This document shows, piece by piece, positions 1 to 8,498 of a stretch of 64,000 nt of DNA (its first letter is position 1; each line of letters begins with the position of its first letter). The DNA is taken from assembly GCF_000717475.1 (NCBI RefSeq), contig NZ_JPIK01000021.1:1-64000 (forward strand), given 5' to 3'. Position numbers and translations under genes: made by a program. The notes beneath the pieces are model-generated. The model searched no databases and was not told the origin of the DNA. It saw nothing but the letters and a program-made list of their open reading frames with translations. This DNA is from Desulfonatronum thiodismutans (GTDB lineage Bacteria; Desulfobacterota; Desulfovibrionia; Desulfovibrionales; Desulfonatronaceae).

Positions 1-39
1 GCAACCCCGAAAGTTGAGTCCGTAATCAATCGGGACTTT

Positions 40-2190
40 TCAGCCGCTCTTCATCCGTTGCACCAAATCCTGCAACTCTACGGCCTGCTGGGCCAGTTCG
101 GAGATGGCCTGGGCCGACTGGTTCATGACCTCGCTGGTTTCCGAGGATATCCGGTTGATGTCCTCCACCCCGCGGTTGATCTCCTCGCTGGTGGCGGATT
201 GCTGTTCCGCGGCCGTGGCGATGGAGCGGACCTGGTCCGCGGCTTGCTCGGCCAGGGCCAGGATTTCCCGCAACGCGTCCCCGGACTGGTTGGCCAGTCT
301 GGTGGCGTCCCCAATGGCACTCACGGACTGATCCATGCCCCGGATGTTGGCCTGGGTGCCCTGCTGAATGGCGGAGATGGCCTCGCCCACTTCCTTGGTG
401 GCGTTCATGGTCTTCTCGGCCAGTTTGCGCACTTCGTCGGCCACCACGGCGAACCCCCGCCCGGCATCCCCGGCCCGGGCCGCCTCGATGGCCGCGTTCA
501 GGGCCAACAGGTTGGTCTGGTCCGCGATGTCCTCGATCACGGTCATGATCTTGCCGATCTGTTCGGCCTGGCGACCGAGCTGATCCAGGTTGTTCTTCAT
601 CTCCTGGGCCTGGGTCTGCACCGTGTTGATAGCCTTGACCGAGTCGCTGACCACCTTGGCCCCGTCTACGGCCTTGGTCCGGGCCATGTCCGACGCTTCG
701 GCGGCCTGGGAGGCGTTTTTGGCCACTTCCAAGACCGTGGCGTTCATCTCCTCCATGGCCGTGGCCGTCTCGCCGGTCCGGTTCGTCTGCTCCTCAGCCC
801 CTCGGCTGGCCTCTTCCACCTGGGCCGAGAGTTCTTCCGAGGCCGAGGTCATGCGTTCCACCACGCCTTCGATGTTGGTCGCGGCCTGAAGCATGCCGTC
901 GCGCTTGGCCGTTTCGGCCTGGGCTCGGGCTTCCTCTGCTTCCTGGGTGGCGACCTGGGCCTTCTCGGTCTCCTGGCGGGCCAGTTCGGACTGGTGTTCG
1001 GCCTCCTTCATTTTGGAGACCAGGGCAGCGACCATTTTTTGAATATTCTGATTCAACTTGCCGATCTCGTCGTTCTGATCAATATTCGAGCGAGCCTGTA
1101 AATCGCCCTTGGCCACGGCTTCGGAAAAAAGCATCAAGCCCTGAATGGGCTTGGCGACCAGGTAGCGATTCAGCAGGAAAATCAGGCCCAAAAGAATCAG
1201 CAGGCCCGCGACGCCCTTGATCACGCTTAGATTCACGGTGCTTTTGGTGTCGGCCATCAGCGTGTCGATGGGCGCGGTGATGGCCAGGGACCAGGGGGTC
1301 TGGGTCCGTCCGATGTTGATGGGCGTGAAGACGAAGTATGTCGTCAGCCCCGTGGCCAGGGATCTGCTTTCCTCAATCCTGCGCCTGCCCTGACGAACAT
1401 CCCGGTCCCGCTCTTGGGCGTCGGACCGGACTTCCAGGATCGATTTGCCGATCTGCTCCGGGTTGGGGTGGGCCACGTACGTGGTGTTGTTGGAAAAAAG
1501 AAAAGCGTAGCCTTCGCCTAAAGGTTTGATGGTTCCCACCATGGCCTGGATTCGGTCCGTGCTCAGGTCCACTCCGGCCACGCCGATGACCCGACCATTC
1601 TCCAGGATGGGAGCGCTGACCGTGACGAGCAGGGTCTCTTTGCCTCCTACGTTATAGTAGTAGGGATCAATGATCGCTTCCGCGCCGGAATTTCTGGCCT
1701 TGAGATAATAATCCCCCGGTCCCGGCTTGTCGTAGTCTTCCAGCGGAGCGACGGAGATCACGTTTCCGGACCGGCTGGCATAGGGGATGAAGCGCCCCGA
1801 GGCGTCATGCCCGGGCGCATGGGCGTAGAGCCCGTCCAGGCCGTCAAAGGCGTTCGGCTCGAAACAGACCCAGACACCGAGTACGTGCTGGTTTTCGCGC
1901 AGCACGGTCCGTAATATTTCCACGCCGGTCTCCCGGGACGCGTCGCCCGAGTTTTTTAATCCCAGCAAAGCCGCCCCCAAGTCCCCGGCCCTGTTTAACT
2001 CTACTTCCAGGTACGCCCGGATTTGCTCAGCCCCGATGCGCCCTTCCATGTCCATGGCTTCATGAACCCTGTTCAGGGAAATTTCATGGAGAGCGGTCGA
2101 GGACGACCAGATGATGACTCCGAAAATAATCGCCGCGGCAATGCCAACCGTCAACGACACCTTCATTCCGACGGAGATGCTTTTCAGCAT
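40..2190 (-). CDS. Methyl-accepting chemotaxis protein with periplasmic Cache domain
   Basis: A 716-residue chemoreceptor that binds small ligands in the periplasm and controls CheA through CheW. A first membrane helix lies at about residues 9-31, followed by a dCache-type sensor region to about 315 (motifs such as [13 protein letters not shown]), a second helix near 325-347, a HAMP segment, a short Ala/Glu/Gln-rich coiled coil (about 400-430) and a full MA signalling domain. The conserved hairpin tip [19 protein letters not shown] sits near residue 555. The C-terminus ends in QRMKSG, so there is no visible CheR/CheB-tethering pentapeptide. It is followed on the same strand side by cheW (upstream gene at 2216-2698), a natural functional pair. 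The ligand cannot be read from the sequence. Confidence 0.95.
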   Translation of the reverse strand: MLKSISVGMKVSLTVGIAAAIIFGVIIWSSSTALHEISLNRVHEAMDMEGRIGAEQIRAYLEVELNRAGDLGAALLGLKNSGDASRETGVEILRTVLRENQHVLGVWVCFEPNAFDGLDGLYAHAPGHDASGRFIPYASRSGNVISVAPLEDYDKPGPGDYYLKARNSGAEAIIDPYYYNVGGKETLLVTVSAPILENGRVIGVAGVDLSTDRIQAMVGTIKPLGEGYAFLFSNNTTYVAHPNPEQIGKSILEVRSDAQERDRDVRQGRRRIEESRSLATGLTTYFVFTPINIGRTQTPWSLAITAPIDTLMADTKSTVNLSVIKGVAGLLILLGLIFLLNRYLVAKPIQGLMLFSEAVAKGDLQARSNIDQNDEIGKLNQNIQKMVAALVSKMKEAEHQSELARQETEKAQVATQEAEEARAQAETAKRDGMLQAATNIEGVVERMTSASEELSAQVEEASRGAEEQTNRTGETATAMEEMNATVLEVAKNASQAAEASDMARTKAVDGAKVVSDSVKAINTVQTQAQEMKNNLDQLGRQAEQIGKIMTVIEDIADQTNLLALNAAIEAARAGDAGRGFAVVADEVRKLAEKTMNATKEVGEAISAIQQGTQANIRGMDQSVSAIGDATRLANQSGDALREILALAEQAADQVRSIATAAEQQSATSEEINRGVEDINRISSETSEVMNQSAQAISELAQQAVELQDLVQRMKSG

Positions 2191-2215
2191 GGTGATTGCT
2201 CCTTCCAGGTGCGGG

Positions 2216-2698
2216 TTAGATGCCCGAAAGCATACTCTGTTCGCCTCTGCTTAATAAGTGGTCCAGGTCCAGTAAGATCAGGAGTCTGTCCGCCAGCTTG
2301 CCCACGCCGCTGATATACTCGGATTCGATCCCGGAAATGATCGCCGGCGGCGGTTCCACGGTGTTGGCCGGGATGCGCAGGACTTCGGAGACGGAATCCA
2401 CCACGAAACCGACGATCACCGTATTGATTTCCAGAACAATGATCCGGGTCTGGCTGTCGTGTTCCTGGGAGACCATCCCGAAGCGCTTGCGCAGGTCGAT
2501 GATCGGGATGACCTTGCCGCGTAGATTGATCACGCCTTCCACGAAGTCCGGGGCTTTGGGCACCCGGGTGATCCCCATCATCCGGATGATCTCCTGAACC
2601 TTGAGGATCTCCACGCCGAACTCCTCGTCGCCGATGTGAAACGTGACCAACTGCAGCAACTCATTGCCCACACCTTTGTGAGCCGCGGCTTCCCGCAT
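2216..2698 (-). CDS. cheW: Chemotaxis coupling protein CheW
   Basis: A 160-residue CheW adaptor that links chemoreceptors to the CheA kinase. The family core is clear: [17 protein letters not shown] near the N-terminus, [20 protein letters not shown] in the middle and [10 protein letters not shown] further on. The open frame continues upstream to 2899 but runs through a dispersed palindromic repeat, so I placed the start at the ATG of MREAAAHKG, preceded by a G-rich stretch (GGGGGTTCAG). The gene lies 25 bp upstream of the chemoreceptor gene and probably shares its transcript. The repeat at 2749-2907 lies immediately upstream and may separate it from its promoter or carry promoter signals. 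Confidence 0.93.
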   Translation of the reverse strand: MREAAAHKGVGNELLQLVTFHIGDEEFGVEILKVQEIIRMMGITRVPKAPDFVEGVINLRGKVIPIIDLRKRFGMVSQEHDSQTRIIVLEINTVIVGFVVDSVSEVLRIPANTVEPPPAIISGIESEYISGVGKLADRLLILLDLDHLLSRGEQSMLSGI

Positions 2699-2748
2699 TC
2701 TGAACCCCCTTTTTTTGTTCGGCTGGAGGCCGAAGGTAAATTGAAGGA

Positions 2749-2907
2749 TTATCAGTCCGTTGAAAAACTCCCAATTGCTGCGTCGCCGCGAAAAGTTCAA
2801 ACTCTCACGTATGAATAAATACGTTTCGACCTTGAACTTTTTTTTGCTCCTTGCACCTGGGGTTTTTGAACGGACTGTGGATAAGGACTTTCTGAACACT
2901 CAGTTAT
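2749..2907. repeat. Dispersed palindromic repeat (MITE-like), copy 1
   Basis: About 159 bp, nearly identical to 36605-36763. Its ends are inverted (CAGTCCGTTGAAAAAC at 2753, GGTTTTTGAACGGACTG ending at 2877). Further inside are a second inverted pair (AAAAGTTCAA and TTGAACTTTT) and a central CGTATGAATAAATACG palindrome, so the unit can fold into one long imperfect hairpin. A conserved tail (ATAAGGACTT to CACTCAGTTAT) follows. No coding capacity. Confidence 0.85.
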
Positions 2908-2942
2908 GACAGATATCGTTTATATTATCACAGGAGACGACA

Positions 2943-3062
2943 GTGTACAGCCCGGATAATGTCCAATTTTTATCATTTTTTCGAGGCGGCATGAATACCG
3001 TGAGAATGGCATCGGCGGGCAGGGCGGACCGGGGCTCGGCGGAAGGAATTGGTTCCGGTTGA
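2943..3062 (+). CDS. Possible small protein (39 aa)
   Basis: A GTG-initiated frame of 39 codons with a good ribosome binding site (GGAG, 6 nt spacing). It reads MYSPDNVQFLSFFRGG and continues to a TGA at 3060-3062. A rho-independent terminator follows about 50 nt later (3113-3147), so promoter-proximal small gene plus terminator is a coherent unit between the repeat at 2749-2907 and the amidohydrolase gene. No family is recognised and the second half is rich in Gly, Ala and Arg, as GC-rich noncoding DNA often is. An overlapping short frame (MSNFYHFFEAA, from 2959) lacks a ribosome binding site. Treat as tentative. Confidence 0.35.
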   Translation: MYSPDNVQFLSFFRGGMNTVRMASAGRADRGSAEGIGSG

Positions 3063-3112
3063 CAAGCAATCCTTCTTTGACTGATAGCCTTCCGGTTTCG
3101 CGATCTCCCAAT

Positions 3113-3147
3113 CGCCCGCTGCTTTACGCAAAGCGGGCTGTTTTTTT
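3113..3147 (+). terminator. Rho-independent terminator
   Basis: The arms GCCCGCT and AGCGGGC flank a short loop and are followed by seven T residues (3141-3147). On the plus strand it ends whatever is transcribed from about 2900 onward, or acts as an attenuator ahead of the amidohydrolase gene. There is no T-run in the opposite orientation. Confidence 0.8.
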
Positions 3148-3184
3148 CACGAATAACCAGGCCTTGGACCATCACGCAACGACC

Positions 3185-3979
3185 ATGCGCACCGACTGGC
3201 ACACCCACGCCTTCCACCCCAAGATTGCTCACAAAGTCCTGGCCCAATTGCACGCCCATTACGGGATACTTCCCGTGGGCACGGGGTTGCCCGAGGATTT
3301 ACTGTTCCGGTTGCGGCGGGCCGGGATCGACAAGGCGGCGGTGCATACCGCGGCCACCACCCCGGATCAGGTCGTGCCGGCGAACAACTGGTCCATGTTC
3401 ATCCAGGCCGAGCATCCCGAGTTGATCGCCTTCGGAACCCTGCATCCCGGGTTCGCGGGTTGGGAACAGGAACTTGTCCGCCTGGAGGGGGCCGGGATCA
3501 GGGGCCTGAAGTTTCATCCGGACTTTCAGGGATTCCGGCTTGACGATCCGGTCCTGCATCCGTTTTTCGAGGCCATCGGCAACCGGTTCGCGCTCATGTT
3601 TCACGTCGGCGACCGGCTTCCTCCGGATCTGAATCCGTCCAGTCCGGCCAAACTGGCCAAAATCCGCCGAGATTTTCCGAAACTGACGATCATCGCGGCG
3701 CATTTCGGCGGCTATCTGCATTGGGAACAGGCCCTGGAGGTCCTGGCCGGGACCGACGTGTATCTGGACACCTCCAGCTCCCTGCGGTTCATTCCCAAGG
3801 ATCTCCTGCGCGGACTGCTGCGCAAGCATCCCAGGGAACGGCTGCTGTTCGGCAGCGACTACCCACTGTTCGACCCCCTGGACGAAATCCGGCTCCTGGA
3901 AACCAAGGCCGGGATGCGCGAGGAAGAGATCCAGGCGGTGTTGGGGAACGGGGTGTTTGAGGGGAGAGGAAAGGGCTGA
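3185..3979 (+). CDS. Amidohydrolase-family (TIM-barrel) protein
   Basis: A 264-residue metal-dependent hydrolase of the amidohydrolase-2 type (COG2159-like). Visible signatures are the N-terminal metal motif DWHTHAFHP, GLKFHPDFQGF in the barrel, MFHVGD, IIAAHFGGYLHW and the late LLFGSDYPLFDP, which holds the catalytic Asp typical of the family. The frame is open from 3059, but that would place the terminator at 3113-3147 inside the gene, so the ATG of MRTDWHTH is preferred. It has no strong Shine-Dalgarno sequence. Substrate unknown; such proteins are often called TatD-like or decarboxylase-like. Confidence 0.85.
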   Translation: MRTDWHTHAFHPKIAHKVLAQLHAHYGILPVGTGLPEDLLFRLRRAGIDKAAVHTAATTPDQVVPANNWSMFIQAEHPELIAFGTLHPGFAGWEQELVRLEGAGIRGLKFHPDFQGFRLDDPVLHPFFEAIGNRFALMFHVGDRLPPDLNPSSPAKLAKIRRDFPKLTIIAAHFGGYLHWEQALEVLAGTDVYLDTSSSLRFIPKDLLRGLLRKHPRERLLFGSDYPLFDPLDEIRLLETKAGMREEEIQAVLGNGVFEGRGKG

Positions 3980-4183
3980 GGGGGGGGGCGTTCGTCGTTT
4001 TTTCGTTCTTTGTTCTTCGTTTTTTGGCGCGATGGGAGTGGAGTCCGGCTGGTGGCTTTGCTTGCTCAACCAATCAACCCGCGCCGGATTGACGGTTAGT
4101 GCCCCAACACCTCCGCAAACCGCCAACGACGAACAAAGAACGAAGAACAACGAACAAAAAACAAGAAATTTTGTGCCGAGATA
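3980..4183. repeat. Intergenic stretch with AACGAAGAAC-type low-complexity repeats
   Basis: Two tracts of the family, in opposite orientation (about 3988-4024 as TTCTTTGTTCTTCG and about 4123-4168 as GAACAAAGAACGAAGAAC), flank a unique segment. The same purine-rich family recurs at about a dozen other gaps up to 29 kb. No gene seen here. Confidence 0.6.
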
Positions 4184-4234
4184 TTGAAAGTTGTTTTCAA
4201 ATTTATTGACAGTCGACTTGTTTGCGAATAGGTG
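4184..4234 (+). promoter_or_regulatory. Fur-like box and promoter of the GGDEF/HD-GYP operon
   Basis: A 17-bp palindrome TTGAAAGTTGTTTTCAA (4184-4200) is followed after 5 nt by TTGACA (4206-4211), with a weak -10 (TAGGTG) 17 nt later. The geometry is the same as at 6541-6591, where the palindrome is perfect. The palindrome resembles the Fur site described for Desulfovibrio. The assignment to Fur is inference. Confidence 0.6.
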
Positions 4235-4307
4235 CTTTTTGCTGGTTTAGGGGCGTATTGAGTAGGGTGAGTGAGCGGAATATGTGTTGCAAATCAAGGA
4301 TAAACTT

Positions 4308-5297
4308 ATGTCGGATGTATCCATGACCGTGGACAAGCCCGGTGCGGCGACGCGGCTGTACGACGCGTTGCTTCGGCCGGTGGTGGACTTTGTCTACGGG
4401 TGGAGCGTGACCATCAAGGTTCGGCTGCTGCTCATCGCCCTGGTCGTTCTGCCGTCCATCGGCGGGCTGATCTTGCTGGAATCCCGCCCGGCGGACCTGC
4501 AAACCTACTTCATCATCGCCCTGGTCGGGACACTGGCTTTTATCGGCCCCCTTTCCAGGGGCGTGGCCGACTATCTGGTCATGCGCGATCTGCGGGAGGT
4601 GGAGCGGTTTTGCCTGAAGCTCAAGGGCGGGAATTATCACGTCAAGTTTGATTTGCCCGCCCAGGTGGACGAGGAGCGGGACGTTCTGGTTCTCAAGCGT
4701 AACCTGAACTGGATGGCCCATGTCATTTCCCGCCGGGAGATGCAGTTGGAGGCGGAGCTGGCCAAGACCCACAAGGATCGGCTTCGTTTCGCGGATATGT
4801 CCATGCGGGATCAGCTCACCGGGTTGTACAACCGGCGGGGGATGGAGGAAAAGCTGAGCGAGTTGGCCCATGAGGCCAGAACCACGGAACGTCCGCTGAC
4901 CATGCTCTTTCTGGACGCGGACAAGTTCAAGGCGGTCAATGATACTTACGGCCACCAGGCCGGGGACGATCTGCTCCGCAACCTGGGCGCGATTATTCGC
5001 GCCAATGTCCGGGATGGCGTCGATGTTCCGTTCCGCTACGGCGGCGACGAGTTCGGCGTTCTGCTGGTGGGCATCGATTTGGAGCGGTCCGAGGTCATCG
5101 CGGGGCGTATCCTGCGGGCCTACAACGAAATTCGGATTGGCGAAACCAGCCTGAGCATTGGCGTCGCGACAATGATCAGGACCGAGGACGGGTATCTCGA
5201 CGACGCCGTGCGGATGCTGTCCTCCGCGGATCAGGCCGCCTACGAGGCCAAGCGCAACGGCGGAAGTCGCGTAAATGTGCACAAGGAGCGCGGATAA
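4308..5297 (+). CDS. Membrane-anchored diguanylate cyclase (GGDEF)
   Basis: A 329-residue protein that should make cyclic di-GMP from two GTP. Two membrane helices lie in the N-terminal 90 residues (VRLLLIALVVLPSIGGLILL and YFIIALVGTLAFIG), followed by a HAMP-like linker and a GGDEF domain with an intact active site (RYGGDEFGVLL) and the DADKFKAVNDTYGH motif. An inhibitory RxxD site at the usual place is not clearly present (the Arg is one residue off). The ATG at 4308 has AAGGA 7 nt upstream and is preferred to the GTG at 4284. The HD-GYP gene follows after 1 bp, so synthesis and breakdown of c-di-GMP are co-transcribed, apparently from a Fur-like promoter. Confidence 0.93.
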   Translation: MSDVSMTVDKPGAATRLYDALLRPVVDFVYGWSVTIKVRLLLIALVVLPSIGGLILLESRPADLQTYFIIALVGTLAFIGPLSRGVADYLVMRDLREVERFCLKLKGGNYHVKFDLPAQVDEERDVLVLKRNLNWMAHVISRREMQLEAELAKTHKDRLRFADMSMRDQLTGLYNRRGMEEKLSELAHEARTTERPLTMLFLDADKFKAVNDTYGHQAGDDLLRNLGAIIRANVRDGVDVPFRYGGDEFGVLLVGIDLERSEVIAGRILRAYNEIRIGETSLSIGVATMIRTEDGYLDDAVRMLSSADQAAYEAKRNGGSRVNVHKERG

Positions 5298-5298
5298 C

Positions 5299-6135
5299 AT
5301 GTTCATGGAGTCGGAAGTTTTCCATTCGCGGATGGAGTCGATGGGAGGCGGGGCCTCGAACAAGGTCGGAGGCGATGCCGGGATCTGCGAGTCCCTGCAC
5401 CAGATCGCGGCTTCGCTGGGAAACGCCATCGATGCCAAGGACCACTCCACCAGTTTCCATTCCCGGCAGGTGGCCGATCTGGCTCGTTGCCTGGCCCTGC
5501 GAGCGGGCATGTCCATCCATCAGGCCGAAGTGATCCACATTGCCGGCCATCTGCACGACATCGGCAAAATCGGCATCCCGGACGAGGTGCTGTGCAAACG
5601 CGAGCCCCTGACCGATACGGAATGGGCCATGATCCGCCAACACCCGGCCACCGGGGCCAGAATCGTCGGCCCGGTGCATATCATGAACGGGTCCACGGGC
5701 ATCGCCAAGATGATCCTGCACCATCATGAACGTTGGGACGGCCGAGGCTACCCGAATCGGTTGCGTGGCGGGAACATCCCCTATGGGGCCCGGATTCTCT
5801 GTCTCGCGGACAGCTTTTCAGCCATGATGGAATCCCGCGCCTATCGGAACCGGCTGACCCTGGGCGGCTCCATCGAGGAACTCCGCCGCAACGCCGGAAG
5901 CCAGTTCGATCCGGAACTCTGCGGGCTGATGGTCGACATGCTGCTGGAAGCCGAAGTGGCGGACGAGTGCTGTACGTTGGATTTGTTGGTCACCCGAATC
6001 ATGTGTGAACGGGTGCTGCGCAAAACCGACGTGCGGACCGAATCCGCGTCAGAGCAGTGTCCGGGCGCTGATTATCGCTGCCATGTCTGCACGGGCAAAG
6101 GAGCTGGCAAGGCAGGGCTGAGGGATGAGACCTGA
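5299..6135 (+). CDS. HD-GYP domain phosphodiesterase
   Basis: A 278-residue cytoplasmic HD-GYP protein, predicted to hydrolyse c-di-GMP. The metal motif HLHDIGKIGIPD, the second motif HHHERWDGRGYP (the GYP signature) and RILCLADSFSAMM are intact. A Cys-rich tail (CPGADYRCHVCTGKG) is unusual for the family. AAGGAG precedes the ATG by 10 nt. The last codons and the stop (GLRDET, stop) are made by the GAGGGATGAGACCTGA repeat, so the native C-terminus has probably been replaced or extended. It pairs with the upstream diguanylate cyclase gene. Confidence 0.92.
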   Translation: MFMESEVFHSRMESMGGGASNKVGGDAGICESLHQIAASLGNAIDAKDHSTSFHSRQVADLARCLALRAGMSIHQAEVIHIAGHLHDIGKIGIPDEVLCKREPLTDTEWAMIRQHPATGARIVGPVHIMNGSTGIAKMILHHHERWDGRGYPNRLRGGNIPYGARILCLADSFSAMMESRAYRNRLTLGGSIEELRRNAGSQFDPELCGLMVDMLLEAEVADECCTLDLLVTRIMCERVLRKTDVRTESASEQCPGADYRCHVCTGKGAGKAGLRDET

Positions 6136-6152
6136 GACCTGAGACCTGAGGG
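6113..6152. repeat. GAGGGATGAGACCTGA-type repeat
   Basis: A tract of the second low-complexity family, with ACCTGAG repeated three times. It overlaps the 3' end of the HD-GYP gene and supplies its stop codon. Confidence 0.7.
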
Positions 6153-6261
6153 CTGGAGGAGGCGTTTTTGGTTTGTTCTTCGTTCGTTGTTCTTGGTTGG
6201 GGATTGGAGGATATGCGAAGGTTGAGGTGGAAAGTTGAATCCCCAAGGAATCGCGGACTAA

Positions 6262-6478
6262 TCCCCTCCTGGGAGGGGTCAGGGGTGGGTTGCCGGGTGG
6301 ACGTTGACCGCCGAGACCACACCTCCAGCACGACAAAACCTTAACCCACCCCTTTATCCCCTCCCAGGAGGGGAGCTTGCACCGTGCTTCCATCCACCTC
6401 CCAGCTCGACCACAATAACATTACCCAGTTCCCAACCAACCGCAATCCATTCCCCTCCTGGGAGGGGCCAGGGGTTGG
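6262..6478. repeat. BIME-like palindromic array, locus 1
   Basis: Three palindromic units (cores at 6263-6278, about 6357-6373 and about 6452-6467) in alternating orientation: forward, 51-bp spacer, reverse, about 78-bp spacer, forward. The units share the core CCCCTCCTGGGAGGGG and a GGGGTGGGTT tail. AACGAAGAAC-type tracts lie on both sides (about 6174-6196 and 6499-6530). Confidence 0.85.
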
Positions 6479-6540
6479 TGGCGGGTGGACGGGGTGAAGC
6501 GAACGAAGAACCACGAACGAAGAACAAAAAGTCACTGGTC

Positions 6541-6591
6541 TTGAAAATAATTTTCAAATCGCTTGACAGGTTTTTCATTCCGGGCTAGAGG
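6541..6591 (+). promoter_or_regulatory. Perfect Fur-like palindrome and sigma70-type promoter
   Basis: TTGAAAATAATTTTCAA (6541-6557) is a perfect 17-bp inverted repeat. Five nt later comes TTGACA (6563-6568), then a 17-nt spacer and a weak -10 (TAGAGG, 6586-6591). The palindrome would overlap RNA polymerase binding. Spacing is identical to that at 4184-4211. Confidence 0.65.
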
Positions 6592-6597
6592 TACACT

Positions 6598-6729
6598 CGA
6601 ATTTGGTCACGGATCGTTCTACGGGTTTCGGACGCGCAAGCGGTCGCGGAGCAAGTGGGGGCGGGACGACGGCACATATGTGGGGAAAAGATTCTTTTTC
6701 CCTGTTGCGCCGTAGTCCCGCTTTTTTTT
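6598..6729 (+). ncRNA. Candidate Fur-regulated small RNA
   Basis: The promoter at 6563-6591 predicts a start near 6598. A strong intrinsic terminator closes the transcript at 6729, giving about 130 nt. No good open frame with a ribosome binding site lies between. By position and size it resembles the Fur-repressed small RNAs RyhB and PrrF of other bacteria, but no sequence similarity to them is claimed. It could instead be an attenuated leader of the gene at 6993. Confidence 0.5.
6661..6729 (+). terminator. Strong rho-independent terminator
   Basis: The arms GCGGGACGACGGC (6661-6673) and GCCGTAGTCCCGC (6709-6721) pair at 12 of 13 positions. An inner GGGGAAAAG/CTTTTTCCC stem extends the hairpin, and eight T residues follow (6722-6729). 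Confidence 0.9.
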
Positions 6730-6992
6730 GTGTCGGTACATTTTCAGGCTATTCCGCCCGGATCGGCAAGGGCGGGCGTCTTGTTCTGCTGTGGGTATGG
6801 TGGAGATTAACGGAAACAGGAAAATGATAATTGGAATCCTTACCTTGTATGTATAAAGTGCAATCCGTTCGAATGATCTACTCTGGTGCATCGTCCGGCC
6901 CGCTCGGTCGACCCGACTGTTCACATCACGCGTCCAGGCCGAACCCGGTTCAGAGTTCGGACAATGGGCGGGAAACGAAACAGGAGACGGGC

Positions 6993-7202
6993 GTGACCAA
7001 TGTATTGCGCGGAGTGCATACTCCGATCCTCGAAAAGATCCTCGAACTCTATACCGACCTCTATCTCCACGACGGTTTCGGGACCGTCACCGTGGAGATG
7101 CGCTTCCTCAGACGGGGTCAGAAAGAAATCATCGTCAGCAGCGGCAAGGAATACCGCTTCGTGGTGGACTGGCCGGAAGGCGCTCGCGAGGAGGGGAAGT
7201 GA
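6993..7202 (+). CDS. Small conserved-looking hypothetical protein (69 aa)
   Basis: Starts at a GTG with AGGAG 6 nt upstream. The 69-residue product (MTNVLRGVHTPILEKILEL near the start, then FLRRGQKEIIVSSGKEYRFV) has a mixed helix and strand pattern and no membrane segment. It is not assigned to a named family. It lies about 260 bp downstream of the Fur-like small RNA terminator, and read-through or its own weak promoter could drive it. A downstream region in a different frame also looks coding (see 7203-7482), so the protein may once have been longer. Confidence 0.7.
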   Translation: MTNVLRGVHTPILEKILELYTDLYLHDGFGTVTVEMRFLRRGQKEIIVSSGKEYRFVVDWPEGAREEGK

Positions 7203-7482
7203 TGCGCCCCTCCATGTCTCCCGCGAACAGCCGTTCCCTACCTCCCAGATCGTCCGTCCACCCGGGGCGACCTTCCGTAACGACGATGACGAGCGGCAAG
7301 TGGTGCGTACCGTTGATCACCGGCAAATCTGTCAGGCAGACTCCATCAACAATCCATCCCGACAGGTACGCACCACACGACCGGCGCTCCAAAACCCCCA
7401 CGCCGAAACAAAACGACGCTCCTCCATGCGTTGTTTTGGGAAGCGTGGGAACGGGGCGTCGGTCGTGCCGGTCGATCAATAA
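7203..7482 (+). other. Coding-like stretch without a clear start
   Basis: Frame +1 (stop TAA at 7480-7482) has GC-rich third positions and reads through DDDERQVVRTVDHRQIC and KRRSSMRCFGKRG, but has no convincing start codon. It follows directly on the stop of the 69-residue gene, in another frame. It may be the frameshifted remainder of that gene, or chance. A competing ATG frame (7202-7501) uses rarer codons and ends in the GAGGGATGAGACC repeat. Confidence 0.25.
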
Positions 7483-7552
7483 AGAGAGGGCTGAGGGATG
7501 AGACCTGAAACCTGAGGGCTGAAAAGATTGGGCTCAGGAGTCAGGGGTGAAA

Positions 7553-7645
7553 GTGGGGATGATTTGGAATTGTGTGGGGGTGAGCGAGGTTTGGCGGGGA
7601 TGAAACAGCGGATAAACATGATACCGCAAACCAATTTCAGGTTTC
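7553..7645 (+). repeat. 90-bp direct repeat, copy 1
   Basis: Shares with 10595-10684 the blocks GATGATTTG, GAGGTTTGGCGGG, ATGAAACAGCGGAT and TTCAGGTTTC. GAGGGATGAGACC-type sequence adjoins it on the left (about 7488-7522). It lies just upstream of the first FmdE-like gene. Confidence 0.75.
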
Positions 7646-7689
7646 GTTCCTTTGTTCACCTTATTTCACAGTAAAATCTCGGAGGATTT

Positions 7690-8406
7690 ATGTGCGGGTT
7701 CGTTGGTTGTTTTCGTGGCGGGGTTGTTTGTTTGGTCATGGCCGTGGTGGTCGGGTTGGGGAGTGTCGTTGGGGCGGCGGAGAAGAAATATCCGGCTTCG
7801 GCTCTGAACACGCCTCCGATTACCGTTGTACAGGATGGAGAGATTCGTTCCATCACCATGACCGACGCCTACGATTATCACGGCAACGCTTGCCCAGGGG
7901 CGACCATGGGCTTCATGGCCATGCGTTATGGGTTGGAGTTGTTGTTTGGTGAAGAAACTCCAAATTTGAACGATTTGCTATTGATCAGCAGATCCGCGGG
8001 CGGACCGATGGATTTATTTGATCTGGCCATGAAAGGCGAAGACCAGTCCCAGCGCACCTGGCCTCCCGCCGGCATTGAAATGGGAGCTGAGAATTTCGTG
8101 TTTCAATTCTATCGCAAGTCCACGATGCAGGGTGTGACCTTTGGTCTGAAAGACGGGTTGTGGCCGTCGGACTGGTTTGATTTGCGCGAAAAGGCCAAGG
8201 CCGGAACCATTACCGAAGCCGAGGCCGAGAAGCGTAAAAATGATCGCCGCTCCGTCATTGAGAATTTCCCCAGTACGCCCCCTCAGGAGCTGTTTACCGA
8301 GCCCGAGGTCTTCACCTTCGTCGCCTGGGGCCATCTTGAACAGGGTGAGATGGATCGGTTGATTCGGGAACAGCGGCGAAAAGCCCGTGCGCAATCCGAT
8401 GAATAG
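7690..8406 (+). CDS. Secreted FmdE-like protein
   Basis: A 238-residue protein with a signal peptide (residues 1 to about 30, ending GAA before EKK) and so probably periplasmic. Residues 61-72 (YDYHGNACPGAT) resemble the metal-binding HGHLCPG motif of FmdE, the formylmethanofuran dehydrogenase subunit E family, here with His64 and Cys68. The remainder (TWPPAGIEMGAENFVFQFYR, GLWPSDWFDLR) is shared almost entirely with the next gene. GGAGG precedes the ATG by 4 nt. The role is unknown. The pair sits directly upstream of the prepilin genes, and metal or redox-cofactor handling is a guess from the family. Confidence 0.75.
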   Translation: MCGFVGCFRGGVVCLVMAVVVGLGSVVGAAEKKYPASALNTPPITVVQDGEIRSITMTDAYDYHGNACPGATMGFMAMRYGLELLFGEETPNLNDLLLISRSAGGPMDLFDLAMKGEDQSQRTWPPAGIEMGAENFVFQFYRKSTMQGVTFGLKDGLWPSDWFDLREKAKAGTITEAEAEKRKNDRRSVIENFPSTPPQELFTEPEVFTFVAWGHLEQGEMDRLIREQRRKARAQSDE

Positions 8407-8498
8407 CTGACGCGAAGGCGTCGATGTTGTGACTGGAAAGCATGATTGGATGGCCGACGTTTCGTCACGGATCGATCAATACGAAAGGAGTAAACGGA

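Noticed and set aside
6113..6152. Possible CRISPR-like tandem repeat (ACCTGAG repeated)
   Set aside because: Units are 7 bp with no spacers; it belongs to the dispersed GAGGGATGAGACC family.
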